From assembly GCF_021130785.1 (NCBI RefSeq), contig NC_060207.1, forward strand, positions 104,655,001-104,719,000: a stretch of 64,000 nucleotides of DNA. The letters run 5' to 3'. The position numbers were made by a program, and so were the translations under genes. This stretch comes from Homalodisca vitripennis. Lineage: Eukaryota > Arthropoda > Insecta > Hemiptera > Cicadellidae. This document shows positions 59,546 through 64,000 of the stretch, one piece after another (within the stretch, counting starts at the first letter, position 1; every line of letters begins with the position of its first letter). The notes below the pieces were generated by a model. It ran no database searches. It worked only from the letters and a program-made list of their open reading frames with translations, and was not told the DNA's origin.

Positions 59546-59800
59546 TTAACAGGCTCTTTCAATTAATATTTCGCTTAACTTTTGAATCCAAGATGAGGTT
59601 TCTCGTTACTTTAGAGACCAGTGGTATCTCGGAGTGATTTTTAAAACAAGTACATGTATTATTTGCTAAATAATAAGAAATTCAGCAAATACCATGGACC
59701 TAAAGAATGTCTATATACAATTTTAGTACAATCGGTTGAATAGTTTACGCGTGAAATCAAAACAGATAAATAAAGACAATTTCGCATTTATTTCCAAATC
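59546..59800 (+). mobile_element. Compound dispersed repeat, copy of the 17.4-kb tail segment
   Basis: GGCTCTTTCAATTAATATTTC, TCCAAGATGAG, TTTAGAGACCAGTGG, TAGTACAATCGGTTGAATAG, TTTACGCGTGAAATCAAAAC and ATTTCGCATTTAT appear in the same order as in 17366-17600. The copy lacks the upstream 130-bp units and the terminal CCCGCG block. Confidence 0.7.
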
Positions 59801-61790
59801 ATTTGAGGAATTCAATTTAGATACAAGAAATACAAGCTGTTCAAAGGTGAATGCCTGCGAATATTTTTAAATCAAAAGCTTCTGGAGTCAAACCCAACAC
59901 CAAATATAATCACAAAAAATGCCCTCCTCAAAACGTGGTCTGATATATAGATAGTTTGAAACTGAGGGAGATTAAATTGGAAAGCATTCACTACTCATTA
60001 ATTATTCTTATATTAAAGTTAGGTTTAACATTAATATTCCTGCTTTTATACTCGCATGATTGGGATTTTCTAAACCTATAGGCTCTAAGCACACTAGGAA
60101 GCATTTGTGAGCGAGGACTGTCATCGAATAATTACTGATAATAATTAAAATATTTAGGTATTGCGTTCAAGGTTATTTCTTTCCCAATACATAACATAAT
60201 CAAGTCAATGATATGTTCAATAAATAACGAAGTTAGATAAATAGACATGAATAGGAATATTATGAATAGAATATTGTGTAACGAACTAACTTTGAATGAG
60301 ATAGTTTAGTACACTAACAATAACAAACACAGTCACCAGAAGATAGTTCAATCCAGTTAATGACTATTAAAAGTCATACGAAACTATACGAATTGCTTAG
60401 AAGTAGTTAACGTAACAAAATACAGTCGGTTTGCTATTTCGATGAACACATTGAGAGTAACTGAATAGCACAAGCAAGATTAATGACCAGTTTCTGTTAG
60501 CGTAATTCGATATGTGAATGCTATACGGGCAACAGCTACGACACAGTGTCAGTTTAATTGTTACATATCAGAAGTGTACTTCGTAACCAATGGATATATG
60601 GAGTGAATAACAAACATGGATACCCCATATTACTTTTAATATATCTCATAATATATGTTTAGGCTACAAAACTGTATTTTTCGGTCAGTATCACAAGATT
60701 GCCTCTGACTCCAAAATACCAAATAATGGACCCAACTTACTAAGTATACGTTCGTTCTGACTATGTTACTGAAAAGTAATATAAGTACGTGTATTCATTG
60801 TATGTTTAATACGTAATAGTTTTTTAATCAGTAACGATATGTAATATAAGTAATTATAAGCCAGATGGATTATTTTCTGCATCTCACTTTGGTACGTGAT
60901 GTTTGATGAATTAGTAGACATTTTATTATTGAGACATCGACTAAGGCAAACTCTGTCATATACTTTGAGTTTTAAAAACAATTTTATAATTGTTTTAGCC
61001 AGAAAATAGAACGAAAATATGCGTAAGTAGGCACAAAAATATAAATTTGGGAACAATAGCAAACTTATTAATAGGCTTATGAAAAATAAATTATTGTTAT
61101 AATTTTCAATACTGAATAAGAACACAAAAATAGACCTTAGACATAACAAAAAATCAAGGAATTCTCAATATGACTTCCAGTACTTAGTTCAGGATAACGT
61201 TAGATGTCAATTATTGTTAAATGTTTTATCTTGACCCATATTGTAATGAATAATTTAAAAAGGTACTTTAAAAACCGACAAATTATTCTTAATTTACTCA
61301 TTACTTACATAATTTATCTCTGTTGTTATTTTTGTTTAATTTAAAACATTCTTATGGAGCTGAAATTACTTGCAGAAAATGAAGACTCGAAAAGCTCCAT
61401 TTTTTATGATAGTTATTTTTTACATATTTTTTATGTCTATACTAAATATCTGAAGTTAAAAGGAATGTTTGATTTTCAAATGAACTATTTAATTTCGATT
61501 TAATTTTAATTAAAATAATATACTTATAACGCTGACGTTGTATACGCGCCCCATATTCTAAAGTTAAGTGTTCTGTAATTTGAACGTTGCCCCTCCATTG
61601 ATGCAATAAGAGTTGAATTATTTTCGTCCAATTGATTTATTTAACAATTTTTGTATTAATTAAAAACACGTTAAATCCTTAAACTTTGCAAAGGAACATA
61701 AGAGAAGTGAAAGATTGCAAATCTGAATTTTTTGTTATTTCAAAATAATATGCGTTTTTTTATTTTGAATATTCTATTATGTTCATTTTA
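59801..61790. other. Non-coding AT-rich DNA, nothing recognised
   Basis: The 127-codon minus-strand frame at 60766-61149 is rich in Leu, Ile, Phe, Tyr and Asn, as expected for AT-rich noncoding sequence, and has no domain. No array or RNA gene is seen. Confidence 0.5.
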
Positions 61791-62199
61791 TAAACAAACA
61801 CTCCAATAAATTGTTTGATTTTATTTTTGTGAAGGCTTTCGTGCTCAAGGAACACATAATCAGACCCACATAACTGAAATAAAAGGGGTTAAAATAATAA
61901 TACAAACAACTTAGACTAAAATAAAAATACATGTTATTAAAAAAAGAGATAACATTTTCAAGACGAGGAAGTATGTTTACTGTATATGTACAGATTAACA
62001 TTTAATTAAATTAAAGGCAGTAACGCTGAATTTTGGAAATGTCCAGGCTCATTGTTTACTAAATAATTTTGGTTCTTCTGTATAAAAATCGTTTCGTAAG
62101 TATCAATGAATAATGTTATGTGGGTCTGGTGATGTGTTCCTTGGACACGAAAGGCCTCACAAAAATAAAATTTCATAATTAATGGAGTATTTGTTTAAA
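61791..62199. mobile_element. Inverted-repeat element (about 84-bp arms) with hammerhead-like core
   Basis: The arm 61791-61874 (AAACAAACACTCC to ACCCACATAAC) is the diverged reverse complement of 62115-62199, separated by 240 bases. In the right arm the plus strand has CTGGTGA (62126-62132), T, GTGT, loop, ACAC, GAAA (62149-62152). The left arm, read on the minus strand, has CTGATTA, T, GTGT..., then GCAC and GAAA. The two arms differ at different core positions, so an ancestral CTGATGA...GAAA is a fair inference. The layout, including one extra base before the stem, is that of the element at 36.1 kb though the sequences differ. Penelope-like or another retroelement terminal repeat is the likely source. 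No protein is encoded; frames here are spurious. Confidence 0.65.
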
Positions 62200-63009
62200 A
62201 ATTAAGTATTATATTCCAATAAGAAGAAGCTGGTAGAGTATATTCTATTCTATTATTTTATTTTATTTAAGCAAGAGATCTCAGGATTTTTCCATTCCCA
62301 AAACGGCTCTGCTTCATACAAACATCACGAAAATTTACAATAATTTTGAACACCCAAGTTAACCAATCCACTCAAGTTTGTTCAAGACCACAGCTACATA
62401 AATGTTGATTGCTGTAAACATGTTAGGAGAAAAGCAGTAAATAAAGAGATGCACACAACAGTGGGGACGGAAATAGGAACAGTTTAGTATTTAGGGACGG
62501 AGGTGAGTGAGAGAGACAAATGATGTTTGGTGATGGCTACGCTGAAGGATGAGACGCTATTGTTTAGCTGGTGGAAGGTTTGGCAGGGGTTGCGGCGATA
62601 ACTCAAGGACATCGATTCACGATTTAGACGAAGGTAGTTTACTTGGCTGTCGAACAGTATCAAAGCTGTGCCCCGAGCTTTGAAGCTTCTACCTATCCAA
62701 ACTTATTGAGTTCCATGGAGAGTATAGGATTTTAAATACGCTATTGTTTCCAAAACCTTTTGACTTAAGAGTCCAACACGTTCAACGGTGAGTTTACACT
62801 TTTATAATGTGCAATGAAAGGTGTATCAATAATAACAGGGATAATAATGACTCTGCACGTCTGTGTTATTATTGTGTTACAATCGGCTTTTGATAATTGT
62901 TATAATAGCAATGAATAATCGATGACTAATCTCTTTTAAAGTAGGATGATTTTTGCGTTTGTTGTAGTTTACTAAAATCAAGTTTAACATTCTAATTTCT
63001 ATTTTATAG
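62200..63009. other. Non-coding DNA; mixed composition, nothing assigned
   Basis: 62235-62275 is a run of ATTCTATT and ATTTTATTTTATTT words that may be the tail of a minus-strand retroposon whose body (to about 62420) I cannot name. 62480-62720 is GC-richer than its surroundings, without an open frame of interest on either strand. Confidence 0.35.
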
Positions 63010-63013
63010 TTAC

Positions 63014-63263
63014 CAAGTGTTACCTTGAGCATCGCTGTCCTCCTCCATAGTACATCGAACTATTAGGTTCAGATCACCCATCGGGTTCTCGTAATATTCT
63101 TTGTAGACCTGATAATTAATTGGCGCGATTAAAATAATTGCTCCGGCCATTACCGAGGTCTCCATAAAGATGCTAAGTTTCAAGTACTCATTCAGTTTTT
63201 TTTGCTTTTCACAACTGTCACAAACAACTGCCAAGTGACCGTTAACAAATGTTACATTCTTCA
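63014..63263 (-). CDS. Candidate coding exon of a membrane protein, possibly an odorant receptor
   Basis: A minus-strand frame of 84 codons that looks unlike the background: balanced residues, CDSCEKQKKLNEYLK, then one hydrophobic span of about 22 residues (LSIFMETSVMAGAIILIAPI), then NYQVYKEYYENPMGDLNL and an acidic MEEDSDAQ. There is no ATG at the start (it opens with TTG after a TAA), as expected for an internal exon. A pyrimidine-rich CTTCTTGTTATTCCCCCC followed by TTGAAG upstream, or the later CACTTGGCAG, could be the acceptor, and CAAGGTAACA at about 63014-63022 a donor, so the exon probably ends near 63014. One transmembrane span flanked by charged loops would fit an internal exon of an insect odorant-type receptor, but this is a resemblance only. 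No neighbouring exon was found. Confidence 0.4.
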
Positions 63264-64000
63264 ATTATTTGGGGGGAATAACAAGAAGATTGTTAGCTTC
63301 AATAAAGATACATGCTCCTGACAATGCACATCATGCCGGAATAACATGAATCTTGGGTCCAATTAATAATCGGACCCTCACCAGTGAAGAGACACAGTCA
63401 ATCAAATGACGGTGAATCGAACTATATAGGTCGATGCTATTTTCGTATTGACAACTCATTAGCCAAACGCATATAAGAGCAGCTATTGTCCGTGTTCAGC
63501 CTGTAACTGATATAATTTTACAGGAGTACAGGTAAACAGAAACAAGTCCTGCGCTGAGGAAGTAATATTTTATCTGCGAGCGACTAAGCTAATACCTGGG
63601 TTGATGGACCCATTGTGGAGTATAATGTTTGATTCCGTAATGGTAGATTACCTGAAAGAAAGAAATCCTGAGTTATGTGTCCTGTGCGAAATATTTTGGA
63701 ATAAATCTCAGATACCCTGACTCAATTTTCTGGTGGGTTGGCCATGACATCCGTGTTAAACTCGGATGCGAAATCACTCCAAGACAAGTCTCTCATTCAG
63801 GATTCTGGAAGTAGGATCAGAAACTAAGTTACGAGATCGGCTCTGACCCACTGTTCTTCCCTCATCAGACAGCTTATTTTTAAATGGTGCCTCTAGAAAC
63901 ACCTTGACTTAAAGAGATTGAGTCATAATCAATCACAAGTACTAACTTTTACTCTAAAACAAAGTACACAAGCATAAGTGCTGCTCGGTCTAATCTTAAG
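63264..64000. other. Non-coding or possible exon-bearing DNA
   Basis: A plus-strand frame open at 63519-63718 encodes about 65 residues (LIPGLMDPLWSIMFDSVM, later ERNPELCVLCEIFWN) and follows TAATTTTACAG, a fair splice acceptor. It has no recognised family. The remainder is moderately GC-richer than the rest of the window but contains nothing I can assign. Confidence 0.25.

Noticed and set aside
60766..61149. 127-codon minus-strand frame that looks like a membrane protein
   Set aside because: Its Leu, Ile, Phe and Tyr richness follows from AT-rich sequence; no motif, and no flanking gene signals.

Overview
The window looks like nuclear DNA of an insect, most likely a hemipteran (low confidence at order level; there is no species marker). 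It is AT-rich, has no operons or closely packed reading frames, and is dominated by decayed retroelements, minisatellite arrays and TA microsatellites. No complete single-copy host gene is supported anywhere in the 64 kb. It is best read as intergenic or intronic DNA with a few possible isolated exons.

Layout. 1-5.6 kb: a 125-bp duplication, a near-perfect 89-bp satellite (3165-3975), a decayed minus-strand LINE reverse transcriptase (about 4000-5290) and a TA tract. 5.8-6.06 kb: an isolated GC-rich patch. 8.75-9.5 kb: a 106-bp tandem array carrying a motif of a dispersed repeat also seen at 7.7 and 28.4 kb. 11.28-11.96 kb: a 137-bp array organised in dimers. 13.65-13.75 kb: a tRNA-derived SINE-like head. 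14.67-15.02 kb: a 117-bp triplication. 16.93-17.63 kb: a compound dispersed repeat, followed by a truncated OTU-protease-like reading frame on the minus strand (17671-18060). 18.74-23.4 kb: an almost full-length minus-strand LINE of the CR1/Jockey group, with an intact ORF1 (PHD finger, coiled coil, L1-like RNA-binding part), a broken ORF2 (endonuclease and reverse transcriptase) and a 3' UTR hairpin. 24.29-24.71 kb: a second, unrelated plus-strand LINE reverse transcriptase relic. 31.84-33.95 kb: a 19-copy 113-bp satellite, then a 96-bp duplication. 36.1-36.45 kb: a 76-bp inverted-repeat element with a hammerhead-like fold. 38.0-38.6 kb: an ancient array of about 60-bp units. 41.95-42.43 kb: the C-terminal part of a Mutator-like transposase. 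49.2-51.8 and 58.6-59.8 kb: copies of the compound dispersed repeat. 55.07-55.58 kb: a three-unit higher-order repeat. 61.8-62.2 kb: a second inverted-repeat element with a similar hammerhead-like core. 63.01-63.26 kb: the best candidate host exon, on the minus strand.

How the parts relate. The coding potential is almost entirely that of mobile elements: three LINE copies of at least two lineages, one DNA-transposon fragment, one OTU fragment probably from an element, and SINE heads that would depend on LINE machinery. The satellites range from freshly homogenised (89 bp, 117 bp) through structured by recent expansion (113 bp, 137 bp, about 75 bp) to nearly unrecognisable (about 60 bp). The strongest points for follow-up are the two inverted-repeat elements with a shared CTGANGA-stem-GAAA layout, the array histories and the candidate exon at 63 kb. 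I did not find a convincing new defence, biosynthetic or similar system.
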